Of a stretch of 64,000 nucleotides of DNA, positions 52,293 to 60,653 are shown piece after piece. Origin of the DNA: Pseudomonas soli (GTDB taxonomy: Bacteria > Pseudomonadota > Gammaproteobacteria > Pseudomonadales > Pseudomonadaceae); contig NZ_FOEQ01000017.1 in assembly GCF_900110655.1 (NCBI RefSeq), forward strand, positions 1-64,000, given 5' to 3'. The notes beneath the pieces are model-generated. The model worked only from the letters and a program-made list of their open reading frames with translations. It had not been told where the DNA came from and did no database searches. A program made the position numbers and the translations under genes. Each line of letters begins with the position of its first letter. Positions within the stretch are counted from its first letter, which is position 1.

Positions 52293-52736
52293 ATGAAAGC
52301 AGGCCCGGCGGGACAACAAAAAGGCGCGGCTGCCATCGAGTTTGTCGCGGTATTCATGGTGTTTTTCGCGGTGTTCTACGGCCTGGTCTGCTACGCCTTG
52401 CCAATGCTCATGCTGCAGTCGTTCAACCAGGCCAGCAGCGAAGCGGTGCGCCGTTGCGTGGCCGTGGACCCGAGCAGCCAGACCTACGAGCTGGATGTGC
52501 AGGGGCTGGCCCGCCAGGTGATCGGCCAGCAACTGGCGTGGATGCCCAATGCGCTGGGCTTCAATGTGAACACCGATACCCGGGTCACCGTAGGCACGGA
52601 CAAGGTGCTGACGGTGGTGATCGACTATCCCCGCGAACGCCTCAATCGGGTCTTGCCGACCCTGCTGCTGCCGGTGATCGGTGATGTGCCCAAGCTGCCC
52701 GCGCGGCTGCAGGCCCAGGCGAGCCTGCAACTGTGA
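52293..52736 (+). CDS. TadE/TadF-like pseudopilin
   Basis: 147-aa protein with a short leader, 'KGAAAIEFVAVFMVFFAVFY' (TadE motif with Glu+5-like residue and hydrophobic helix, ~10-29) and a periplasmic domain with one Cys ('VRRCVAVDPSSQTYELD'). Likely cleaved by FppA. Its stop overlaps the pprA GTG start by 3 bases. Corresponds in position to the gene between fppA and pprA in P. aeruginosa. Confidence 0.87.
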   Translation: MKAGPAGQQKGAAAIEFVAVFMVFFAVFYGLVCYALPMLMLQSFNQASSEAVRRCVAVDPSSQTYELDVQGLARQVIGQQLAWMPNALGFNVNTDTRVTVGTDKVLTVVIDYPRERLNRVLPTLLLPVIGDVPKLPARLQAQASLQL

Positions 52737-55369
52737 GTGGCGGTCTGTTCGACCGCTGGTTCGCCGCGCCGGCTCCTGCCCAGGCGCCCGAGGCGACACC
52801 CGCCGTCGGCCTGCAACTGTGGCTCGACGACCAGGCGCGGGTGCTGCGCCTGGCCGGCCCGCTGCGCAGCTTGCTGGCATTGCCCGGCCAGGCTGGCGCA
52901 CGGGTGCACGACTACCTGGAGCGACACAGTTGGCTGGTGCTCGAAGGCCATCCCGCAGACTGGCAGGGGCAGCCACTGGACTTGGATTTCCATACGGTCA
53001 TGGGCCACGCCCTGCACACCCGTGGCTGGCTGCAACGCCACGAGCAGGGCTGGATGCTGCAACTGTTCGATATCGGCGACCTGCTCCGCGAACAGCGCTG
53101 GGATCGCCAGCGACCGCTGCTCGGAGAGATCGGCCATGCCCTGCGCGAATGCGGCGCCGAGCGCCTGGCGCAGACGGTGCGCGAGCAGTTGCGTAGCCTG
53201 ACTGAACACTGGCAGGCCGCCGCGCTGCGCCTGGTGCTGCGCGAGCCTGGCGGCTGGCGCCACTTTGCCAGCAGCGATGATGCCTGGCCCTGGCCCGATG
53301 ATCGTCGGTTGCGGGACAGGCTGGACCAGTGGCCGACCCAGACCCTGATCGAGGTGCGCGACGACCCTGATCTGCTCGCCCTGTGCGGAGGCGCCTCGCT
53401 GTTCCTGGTGCCCTACCGGCAAGGGCTGGAGGCCGAGGCCTGGATGTTGTGCGCCGGGGCGCGCCAGGTGCCTGCGGTCGACATGGCCATGGCCCTGGTG
53501 CGCAGCCTGACCGAGCCGCTGCTGGTACGGCATCGCCGCCAGCAACTGCAGCACCAGGCCCATCACCTCGACGACCTGCAGCAGCAGTTGGGCGCGGGGT
53601 GGTGGGAGTGGCCGGCGCACGGCGACCTGCAGTTGGACCCGGCCCTGGCCGCAGCCCTTGGTTTCGACAGCCGGGTCGGCCAGGCCCAGTGGCTTGACCG
53701 CCTGCACCCGGCCGACCGCGAACCGGCGCAGCTGGCCCTGGACCAGGCCCGTGACGGGCAGGCGTTGAGCCTGGGTGTGCGTCTGCTGGACCGTGACCCG
53801 CTCGCGACGCCGCGCTGGTTCCATTGGGCCGGCCAGGGCCGGGGCGGCCAGTTGCGCGGTTTCCTGCTCGATATCAGTGCCCTCAAGGCCCAGGAGCAAC
53901 AGGCTGGCGCGGCCCGGGCGCGGCTGGAGAACCTGATTGCCCGCTCACCCGCGGTGATCTATGTGCAACGCTATGCCGAGGGCGCGCTGCACAGCGATTT
54001 CTACAGTGCCAGCCTGGCGCCGTTGCTGGGTTGGGAGGCCGACGGCGAATTCGCCCGCCAGCCGGGCCTGGCGGTGCACCCCGACGACCGTCCGCTGTGG
54101 CTGGAGCGCACCCGCAGCCTGCTGCGCGATGGCCAGGTGCGTTGCCGCTATCGCCTGCGCGACCACCTGGGGGGTTACCACTGGATGCTCGACGAGGCCC
54201 GCCTGCTGCGTGACGACTTGGGTCAGCCGCTGGAGGTGGTCGGCCTGTGGCTGGACGTCAGCGAAGCCACCGAGGCCGCCGAGCGCATGCGCCAGAGCGA
54301 GGAACGCTACCGGGTGCTGGTGGAGGACTCGCCGGCGATGATCTGCCGCTATCGCCCGGACCTCAGCGTGCTGTTCGGCAATCGCCCGCTGGCCGATTAC
54401 CTGGGTTGCACGCCCGAGCAGTTGCAGGGCGCGGACCTGGGGCAATGGTTGTCCGCCGACCAGCGCGAGGGATTCATCCAGCGCCTGCGGGCACTGACGC
54501 CCGAGCAACCGGTGAGCAGCGCGGAGATCTGCCTGCAGTTGCCTGGCCGTGAGCATGCCTGGTGGGTCTGGGCCGACCGCGGCATGTTCGACGGCGAAGG
54601 CCGCCTGCTCGAGGTCCAGGCCGTGGGCCGTGACAACACCGAGGTGCGGCGCAGCCAGCAGCAGCTGTTGCAGGGGGCCAAGATGGCTACCCTCGGCGAG
54701 TTGGCCACCGGCCTGCTGCACGAGATCAACCAGCCGCTCAACGTGATGCGCATGGCGGTGGTCAATGCGCTCAAACGCCTGGAGAACGGCGCCGCCGATC
54801 CGGCCTACCTGGAGGACAAGTTGCGTCGTATCGAGGCGCAGGTAGAGCGCGCGGCCCGGCTGGTCGAGCACATGCGCGTGTATGGTCGGCGTTCGACGGT
54901 CGAGCGCGAGCGCTTCGCCGCCTGGTGCGCGGTACAGGGCGCCCATGCATTGCTGGAGGAGGGCCTGCGCGGCAAGGGCGTGGCGCTGCAGCTGGAATCG
55001 CCCGAGGCGATGCCACAGGTGCTCGGGCATCAGGACCAGCTGGAGCAGGTGCTGATCAACCTCATGGTCAACGCCCGCGATGCCTTGCTGGAACAGCAGG
55101 TGGCGCAGCCCTGGATTCGCGTGCGCCAGGCACTGCATGGCGAGCGGCTGTGGCTGCTGGTGGAGGACAATGCCGGCGGCATCGATGCGCGGCTTCACGA
55201 GCGGATCTTCGAACCCTTTTTCACCACCAAGCCGGCTGGTGTCGGCACCGGCCTGGGGCTATCGGTCAGCCATGGCATCGTCAGCCAGATGGGCGGCGAA
55301 CTGACGGTGAGCAATACGCCCGGGGGCGCGTGCTTCTGCATCGAGCTGCCGGTTCACTGCACCAGTTGA
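52733..55369 (+). CDS. pprA: Sensor histidine kinase PprA (PAS-containing)
   Basis: 878-aa kinase without membrane helices. The N-terminal ~380 residues are divergent sensing domains. Two PAS domains follow (~390-520 and ~525-645, 'ERYRVLVEDSPAMICRYRPD'). The phospho-acceptor H663 lies in 'GELATGLLHEINQPLNVMRM', and the ATPase domain has N box 'NLMVNARDAL', G1 'VEDNAGGID' and G2 'GTGLGLSVSHG'. It is the expected partner of PprB. The start is GTG at 52733, overlapping the TadE-like gene. Its 3' end overlaps the convergent tadG by 16 bp. Confidence 0.92.
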   Translation: MSGGLFDRWFAAPAPAQAPEATPAVGLQLWLDDQARVLRLAGPLRSLLALPGQAGARVHDYLERHSWLVLEGHPADWQGQPLDLDFHTVMGHALHTRGWLQRHEQGWMLQLFDIGDLLREQRWDRQRPLLGEIGHALRECGAERLAQTVREQLRSLTEHWQAAALRLVLREPGGWRHFASSDDAWPWPDDRRLRDRLDQWPTQTLIEVRDDPDLLALCGGASLFLVPYRQGLEAEAWMLCAGARQVPAVDMAMALVRSLTEPLLVRHRRQQLQHQAHHLDDLQQQLGAGWWEWPAHGDLQLDPALAAALGFDSRVGQAQWLDRLHPADREPAQLALDQARDGQALSLGVRLLDRDPLATPRWFHWAGQGRGGQLRGFLLDISALKAQEQQAGAARARLENLIARSPAVIYVQRYAEGALHSDFYSASLAPLLGWEADGEFARQPGLAVHPDDRPLWLERTRSLLRDGQVRCRYRLRDHLGGYHWMLDEARLLRDDLGQPLEVVGLWLDVSEATEAAERMRQSEERYRVLVEDSPAMICRYRPDLSVLFGNRPLADYLGCTPEQLQGADLGQWLSADQREGFIQRLRALTPEQPVSSAEICLQLPGREHAWWVWADRGMFDGEGRLLEVQAVGRDNTEVRRSQQQLLQGAKMATLGELATGLLHEINQPLNVMRMAVVNALKRLENGAADPAYLEDKLRRIEAQVERAARLVEHMRVYGRRSTVERERFAAWCAVQGAHALLEEGLRGKGVALQLESPEAMPQVLGHQDQLEQVLINLMVNARDALLEQQVAQPWIRVRQALHGERLWLLVEDNAGGIDARLHERIFEPFFTTKPAGVGTGLGLSVSHGIVSQMGGELTVSNTPGGACFCIELPVHCTS

Positions 55370-57309
55370 GCGTGGCCGCTGGAGCAACTGAGGTTGGCGC
55401 CGACCTCGGCGCTGGCCAGATCGATGCCCAGCACCTTGAGCAAGCCGTTGACCAGTGGATCGAGCAGCGGGCTGAGCAGGTTCCTGATGATCGGCTCGAG
55501 GATGTTCTTCACCCCATCCAGCAGGCCGGCGGTGAGCACCAGCACCTGGCCGAGGCCACTGTTGGCAGTGGGTCTGTAGGCTTCCAGATGTACTCCCGCA
55601 AGCGTGCCGGACAGACTGCCCACCACCTGGCCCTGGTCGCTATCCATGGGCTGGAACATCGGATCCTGGCCGATAGTGCGTGGGGCATGGTCGCCGGCGA
55701 AGACCAATGGTTTTTCCGTTGGGCTGCTGCCGAGCAGCTTGGTGTCCACCCGCAGGCCGATACCGCCGCCGGCATAGGGCACGCGTGTACCGCAGGAAGG
55801 CGGCAGGATCAGCAGGCGGCTGCAGACATTGGTGCCGATATCGATTACCGGCAGGGCCTGCACTTTCACTAGGTCAGGCCCATTGCTGAGGAACTCGGCC
55901 GGTGAGTCGAACTTGCCGATCGCGATCCTCGCCGCCGAGCGCTGGGTGAGAGTGGTCAGGCTCTTGGGCGCGCAGCTGTAGTTGTCGGGTGGTGCCGGGC
56001 GCAGGCGGCTGGTGCCTTCGGCCACTTCGATGCCGATGTCGATGTGCACCTGGCTGTCCAGCAGCTTGATGTCGCTGACCTTGCACGGGATGCCCAGGGC
56101 GCAGGTCAGCGACTGCACGGTGCCCAGCAGGTTCAGGCTGAGCAGGTTGTTGAGCACGTTGGTCAAGGGCGCCGCCAGGTCCAGCACGGCATTGAGCAAC
56201 CCGGCGATGCCGGTCAGCAGGGGCAGGTCCAGTGATACCAGCGCGCGGATCTGCGCGGTATGGACGCGCAACTCATCGCTGCGCGGGTCGCCCACGGCGG
56301 AGTTCTGCGGGGGCTGGATCACCTTCAGATACACGCGGCCGTTGATCAGACCCAGCACGGTGATGGGGATCTCGGCGTTCACCGCTTGCCGATTAGCCGC
56401 CAGTTGAATCATGGCCTGGACCAGTTGCAGCAGTTGCACGTTCGCGTCCAGGCCGGCCTGGACGGTGCCGGTCTGCAGGTTGAGTAATTGTCCAACGGTG
56501 ATCGGCCCTTTGAGGTCCGCGGCGAGTTTGAGCAGATTGCCGGTCACCTCCACGGCGGCGCCGCTTTGCTGCAGTACCTTGACGGCGACGTCCAGCAGCT
56601 TGTCGGCGGTGGTCTGGAGGTTCAGCAGTTGCTGGTAGTCGCCCAGGTTCAGGTGCAGGTCGGTGGACAGTGCGTCGAGGTAATCGAGCAGGTTGAGCTG
56701 GGTATCGGCGATGCCTTGCCAGCCCAGCACGGTGAGTTGGGTGCTGGCGCCGATGGCCTTCAACAGGGCGTTGAGAATGGCCGACTGCATCGAACTGACC
56801 TGCAGCAGTGTGCTGCGAATGCTCAGCATTGCCTGGGGCGGCCCAGGGTTGGCGGCCACCGCGCTGGCGCGCAGGGTGGTGGTGCGGGCGATGGCACCGC
56901 CCTGCACCAGCGCGTAGATGCCACCGGCAAAGCTGGTGACCACCACATTGCTGACCTCGACCTTGATCGCCTCGTTGCGCTGGTTGTCGGCAGTGAAGGT
57001 GCGCAGGTTGTCATTGCCGGTGCGCAGGTAGCCACAGCTGGCGATCAGCGGGTTGAGCGGCGAATGGCCGTTGCGGGTGGCGGCGGTGCGGGCCAGGGTG
57101 GATGCCTGCGGGCCGCTGCCGGTGCAGGCGCCGTCATGCTCGGCGGCTTCCAGCGCAGCCATGTCGGCGATGCGTTGCAGCTTGCGTTGTTCGAGGTAGA
57201 GGCGGCCGCTGTCGACGGTCAGGAGCATGAACACCAGGGCCAGGCCCATGGTCAGCGCGGCCATCAGGCCGATCGCGCCGCGTTGGCGCACAACGGAACG
57301 GGGAACCAC
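55354..57309 (-). CDS. tadG: TadG-like pilus assembly protein
   Basis: 651-aa protein. The N-terminal 'RQRGAIGLMAALTMGLALVF' segment is the TadE/TadG (Flp_Fap_tadG) membrane anchor, followed by 'VDSGRLYLEQRKLQRIADMA' and 'ALEAA'. The long periplasmic part is rich in Leu, Asn and Thr with several Cys. It probably belongs to the Tad apparatus, cleaved or anchored at the inner membrane. The start is GTG at 57309 (AGGAG, 5-base spacing); the frame is open to 57357. It is set apart from the main operon, convergent with pprA and overlapping it by 16 bp. Confidence 0.87.
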   Translation of the reverse strand: MVPRSVVRQRGAIGLMAALTMGLALVFMLLTVDSGRLYLEQRKLQRIADMAALEAAEHDGACTGSGPQASTLARTAATRNGHSPLNPLIASCGYLRTGNDNLRTFTADNQRNEAIKVEVSNVVVTSFAGGIYALVQGGAIARTTTLRASAVAANPGPPQAMLSIRSTLLQVSSMQSAILNALLKAIGASTQLTVLGWQGIADTQLNLLDYLDALSTDLHLNLGDYQQLLNLQTTADKLLDVAVKVLQQSGAAVEVTGNLLKLAADLKGPITVGQLLNLQTGTVQAGLDANVQLLQLVQAMIQLAANRQAVNAEIPITVLGLINGRVYLKVIQPPQNSAVGDPRSDELRVHTAQIRALVSLDLPLLTGIAGLLNAVLDLAAPLTNVLNNLLSLNLLGTVQSLTCALGIPCKVSDIKLLDSQVHIDIGIEVAEGTSRLRPAPPDNYSCAPKSLTTLTQRSAARIAIGKFDSPAEFLSNGPDLVKVQALPVIDIGTNVCSRLLILPPSCGTRVPYAGGGIGLRVDTKLLGSSPTEKPLVFAGDHAPRTIGQDPMFQPMDSDQGQVVGSLSGTLAGVHLEAYRPTANSGLGQVLVLTAGLLDGVKNILEPIIRNLLSPLLDPLVNGLLKVLGIDLASAEVGANLSCSSGHAQLVQ

Positions 57310-57416
57310 GGGCACTCCTTTGCCGGCCTGGGGCCCGGCAGCGCGGCGGCAGTGCAAGGAGTGTAGTCAAGGTGATAGCAAGTTGCCTTGATCGAAGTGC
57401 CCCGCCCCAGCGGCGC

Positions 57417-57451
57417 ATCGCGGGGGCGGGGCAGCGGGTTTGCCCCGCGAT
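57417..57451. repeat. REP-like hairpin upstream of tadG
   Basis: ATCGCGGGG (57417-57425) pairs with CCCCGCGAT (57443-57451). It follows the stop of the DUF4136 gene on the minus strand and probably ends that transcript. Confidence 0.65.
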
Positions 57452-57458
57452 CAGGGGC

Positions 57459-58019
57459 TCAATGTGGCGGATAGTTGCTCAGCAACTGGGTCACGGTCTT
57501 CTGGATCGCCGCGTTGCGCTCCTGCGGGCTGGGTGGGTAGTTGTTCATGATCTGTTCGGCGCTGCCACGCCACACCAGCTTGCCGTCACGCCCGTCGAAC
57601 AGGTCGACCTGGATGGTCGCCACCTTGTAGTCGACGCTGCGGGTCTCGTTGTACATCGGCCCGCCCCAGTAGCCGCCCCAATAACCACCCCAGGCGCCGC
57701 CATAGTTGGTGGTGATCTGCTGCTGGCGGTCCTCGACGATCAGGTAGGCGCGCACCTTCACATCGGCCCGGGCACTGCCCTGGACCGGGCGCAGGCCACG
57801 CTGGTCGAGTTGCCCGGCGACCGCCTGACGGATGCGCTGCTCGGTCAGGTCGCTCTTGATCCGCGGATCGTCCGGACGGTATTGCAGGGCCGGCTCCTGC
57901 CAGGCCCAACTGCGGTAGGCGGCGAAGTCGCGGCTGGCATCGAAGTCCTGCTGCACGTTGTTGCTCGAACAGGCCGCCAGCAGCAGGGCGAAGGACAGAA
58001 GGACGAGACGGCGCAACAT
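57459..58019 (-). CDS. DUF4136 lipoprotein
   Basis: 186-aa lipoprotein: LLAAC lipobox with C17, Ser at +2 (outer membrane). The DUF4136 domain includes 'DFDASRDFAAYRSWAWQEPA', 'RIRQAVAGQLDQRGLRPV' and 'ATIQVDLFDGRDGKLVWRGS'. A Trp/Gly-Tyr stretch (~106-120) is inserted. Function unknown. It is the downstream member of a tandem pair with the next gene (19-bp gap), probably a duplication. Confidence 0.9.
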   Translation of the reverse strand: MLRRLVLLSFALLLAACSSNNVQQDFDASRDFAAYRSWAWQEPALQYRPDDPRIKSDLTEQRIRQAVAGQLDQRGLRPVQGSARADVKVRAYLIVEDRQQQITTNYGGAWGGYWGGYWGGPMYNETRSVDYKVATIQVDLFDGRDGKLVWRGSAEQIMNNYPPSPQERNAAIQKTVTQLLSNYPPH

Positions 58020-58038
58020 GATGGTTCTCCGTAAAGGG

Positions 58039-58671
58039 TCAGCTGGGAGGATAGCCGCTCATCGCCTTGCTCACCGACTCGCGCAGGGCGCTTTCGCGTT
58101 CACGCGGCGAGTCCTTGTCGCTGCCGCTTTCGGCGCTGGCGCTCCACACCGGCTGGCCGTTGCGGGCATCGAACAGGTCGATGCGCACCACCATCACTTC
58201 GACCTGGTAGGTGCGCACGATCGGCACGCTGCCATAGGCGCCATAACCATTGCGGTAGCCGCCGTAGCCGACGCTGCCATAGGGGTAGGGGCCGTAATAG
58301 GGATCGTAGTCGTAGTCGCGTACCTGGCGCAGGCGCCGCTCCAGGCGCACGTCGGCGCTGACCAGCAGGTCGGCAGGAGCATTGTGGGCCGGGCGCAGGC
58401 CGTGCTGGTCGAGGGCGCTGCTTACCGCGTCGGCCAACTGGCCCGGCGTAGCGTTCGCCAGGCCGCCGGGGGGCTGGCTGTTGCGCCAGCTCCAGCTGCG
58501 GTACCGGCCATAGTCGCGCGGTGGCGTGGGGTAGGCGCTGGCGTCGAAGGTACCGGCGGCTTGCGGCGGTGCCGGTGGCAGCGGCTTGCCGCTGGCGACA
58601 TAGGGGTTGCTGCTCTGGCAGGCGGCCAGGGCGAGGGGGAGCAGGGCCAGGCAGAGCAGACGGTACGGCAT
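58039..58671 (-). CDS. DUF4136 lipoprotein with a Tyr/Gly-rich insert
   Basis: 210-aa lipoprotein: LALAAC lipobox (C18), DUF4136 domain ('PPRDYGRYRSWSWRNSQPP', 'VSSALDQHGLRPAHNAPADL', 'VVRIDLFDARNGQPVWSASA'). A striking Tyr/Gly/Pro run lies at residues ~118-143 ('DYDPYYGPYPYGSVGYGG'). The ATG at 58671 follows GGAGG; the upstream open frame is antisense-like and not used. Paralogue of its downstream neighbour. Confidence 0.9.
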   Translation of the reverse strand: MPYRLLCLALLPLALAACQSSNPYVASGKPLPPAPPQAAGTFDASAYPTPPRDYGRYRSWSWRNSQPPGGLANATPGQLADAVSSALDQHGLRPAHNAPADLLVSADVRLERRLRQVRDYDYDPYYGPYPYGSVGYGGYRNGYGAYGSVPIVRTYQVEVMVVRIDLFDARNGQPVWSASAESGSDKDSPRERESALRESVSKAMSGYPPS

Positions 58672-58691
58672 GTATCCTCCTGGCGGGCGGG

Positions 58692-59441
58692 TCAGTGGGG
58701 CCGGCAGATCCAGTGCAGGTAACGACCCAGGCCGGCGAAGCTGGGGTGGCGACGGTGCGCCAGCTCCATCTCCAGCAGGTCGAGCAGCTCGGCCTTGGCC
58801 TGGAACTCCTTGGGCATGTAGTCGTGGAACACCCGCACGCCGCTTTCGCTTTCGACCTGCCACATGGGCTCAAGTTGCGCCTTGAGCTCGCGTGGATCAA
58901 GTGGTTTCTGTGGCGTCAGGCTCTGCTTCTCGCCGGCCAGGCGGTTATGCCGCAGCTTGCGGAAATGCCCCTTGAGCAGGTTGCGGTAGACCAGCGCGTC
59001 GCGGTTGTAGAAGGCCAGCGACAGCCAGCCGCCCGGCGCGGTCAGCTGATGAAGCACCGGCAGGATGCTTTCGGGTTCGGCCAGCCATTCGAGCACCGCG
59101 TGGCACAGCACCAGGTCGTAGGGCTCGGTGAGCTGGCCAAGCAGGTCCTGCCAGGGCGCCTGGATGAACGTCGCCTGCTGGCCGGCCTCGGCGAAGCGCG
59201 CACGGGCACCGTCGAGCATCGGCGCGGCGGGCTCGGCGAGGGTCAGTTGGTGGCCACGCTGGGCCAGCCACAGGGCCATGTGGCCCAGGCCGGCACCGAT
59301 GTCGAGTACCCGCAAGGGGCGGTCGGGCAAGGTTTCGGCCAGGTCGGCCTGCAGCACCGCCAGGCGGATCGCCCCTTTGGCGCCGCCATAGATCTTCTCG
59401 GCGAAGCGGCTGGCCAGCTCATCGAAATGACGGTCGTTCAT
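58692..59441 (-). CDS. cmoM: tRNA 5-carboxymethoxyuridine methyltransferase
   Basis: 249-aa class I methyltransferase closely following the CmoM (formerly SmtA) pattern: 'ASRFAEKIYGGAKGAIRLAV' at the N-terminus, SAM motif 'VLDIGAGLGHMALWLAQRGH', 'LVLCHAVLEWLAEPE' and 'ESGVRVFHDYMPKEF'. It methylates the wobble cmo5U to mcmo5U in tRNA. The ATG at 59441 overlaps the MazG-like gene stop (ATGA), so the two are coupled. Confidence 0.93.
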   Translation of the reverse strand: MNDRHFDELASRFAEKIYGGAKGAIRLAVLQADLAETLPDRPLRVLDIGAGLGHMALWLAQRGHQLTLAEPAAPMLDGARARFAEAGQQATFIQAPWQDLLGQLTEPYDLVLCHAVLEWLAEPESILPVLHQLTAPGGWLSLAFYNRDALVYRNLLKGHFRKLRHNRLAGEKQSLTPQKPLDPRELKAQLEPMWQVESESGVRVFHDYMPKEFQAKAELLDLLEMELAHRRHPSFAGLGRYLHWICRPH

Positions 59442-59743
59442 TTGGCGAAGCGCCTCTCGCTGTCGGCGAGCTTGGCCCGCACCACCTCGTTCATGTCCAG
59501 GCCAAGCTCGCTGCACAGCAGCAGCAGGTAGAGGACGATATCGCCCACTTCCTGGCCGGCGTGGGCAAGCTGGTCGGCGGGCAGCTGGCGCGACTGGTCT
59601 TCGCTCAGCCACTGGAAGATCTCCACCAGCTCGGCCATTTCGACGCTGGCGGCCATGGCCAGGTTCTTCGGGCTGTGGAAACCCCGCCAGTCGTTGGTGT
59701 CGCGGATGCGGTGCAGGCGTTCGGTCAGTTCTTGCAGGTTCAT
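59438..59743 (-). CDS. MazG-like nucleotide pyrophosphohydrolase
   Basis: 101-aa single-domain protein. 'RDTNDWRGFHSPKNLAMAAS' and 'EMAELVEIFQWLSEDQ', then 'EVGDIVLYLLLLCSELGLD', give the EExxE and ExxD metal-binding pattern of all-alpha NTP pyrophosphohydrolases. It probably removes non-canonical dNTPs. The ATG at 59743 has GAGGAG upstream. Coupled to cmoM by ATGA. Confidence 0.93.
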   Translation of the reverse strand: MNLQELTERLHRIRDTNDWRGFHSPKNLAMAASVEMAELVEIFQWLSEDQSRQLPADQLAHAGQEVGDIVLYLLLLCSELGLDMNEVVRAKLADSERRFAK

Positions 59744-59799
59744 CGGGATCTCCTCGTGGCGCATAGCTTCCGGCGAGGTTCCTTGCAAAGCAAGCCCGA

Positions 59800-60651
59800 T
59801 CAGAGCGCGCGCCAACTGCCGAGCATGTGCACCAGCCCACCGTGGCCATCCAGGCGCAGCTCGCCGGCCGGACCCGCCTCGCTGGCGCTCAGCACTACTT
59901 CCGAAGGCAGTCGCACCGGCTTATGGAAATCCACCGCGAATTCATAACCGGCTTTCGGCAGGTGCCCCTGCAGCGCCGCCAGCGCCATGGCCTTGCTCCA
60001 CATGCCGTGGGCGATGGCTCTGGGGAAACCGAACAGCCGTGCGCTGAGGCGGCTCAGGTGGATCGGGTTGTAGTCGCCGCAGACCCTGGCATAGCGCCTG
60101 CCGATGTCGCTGTCGGCGTACCAGCGGGTGGCCTCGGGCAATGCGGCGGGTGTCTGCGCGGTGGCGCTGGCGGCCTGTTGCTCGAGCTTGAGGCCGCGCA
60201 CCAGCATGCGGCTGGTCTCGCGCCAGAGCAGCCCGAGCCCGTCCTCGGCCTCGGTCACCAGGTCGAAGGTGCCGCCCTTTTCGTGGGGCTGCAGGTTGTC
60301 GGCGAACACCGCGAAGCGCAAGCCATCGATGCCGCCCAGTGGGCGCAGCACCCGCAGGCTGTTGTGCAGGTGCACCAGCCCGAGCAGGGGGAAGGGGAAG
60401 TCGTCGCCGGTAAGCAACTGCAATTGCAGGCTGAAGGCCATGACGTGCGGGTAGGTGCCCGGCAGGCGGCCGTCATCGGCGAAGTGGCAGAGCCGGCGGT
60501 AGGCTGCCAGGTTGGTGCCATCGACCCGCAGGTAGCAGCGCAGGCCCGGCTCAGGCAACTGGCTGCCACGGATCTTGCGTCTGCCGAGGGCGCGCAGGTA
60601 GAGGTTCAGGCGTGAGTCGGGGCTGTGCAGGTCGTGCCAGGGTCGGGTCAT
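59800..60651 (-). CDS. MaoC family dehydratase
   Basis: 283-aa double hot-dog protein. The C-terminal half carries the hydratase motif 'YARVCGDYNPIHLSRLSARL' and 'FPRAIAHGMW' with catalytic Asp and His. Likely an enoyl-CoA/ACP hydratase acting with the reductase upstream. The ATG at 60651 is 2 bp past the FabG-like stop. Third in a fatty-acyl gene group; the thiolase is divergent. Confidence 0.9.
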   Translation of the reverse strand: MTRPWHDLHSPDSRLNLYLRALGRRKIRGSQLPEPGLRCYLRVDGTNLAAYRRLCHFADDGRLPGTYPHVMAFSLQLQLLTGDDFPFPLLGLVHLHNSLRVLRPLGGIDGLRFAVFADNLQPHEKGGTFDLVTEAEDGLGLLWRETSRMLVRGLKLEQQAASATAQTPAALPEATRWYADSDIGRRYARVCGDYNPIHLSRLSARLFGFPRAIAHGMWSKAMALAALQGHLPKAGYEFAVDFHKPVRLPSEVVLSASEAGPAGELRLDGHGGLVHMLGSWRAL

Positions 60652-60653
60652 GG

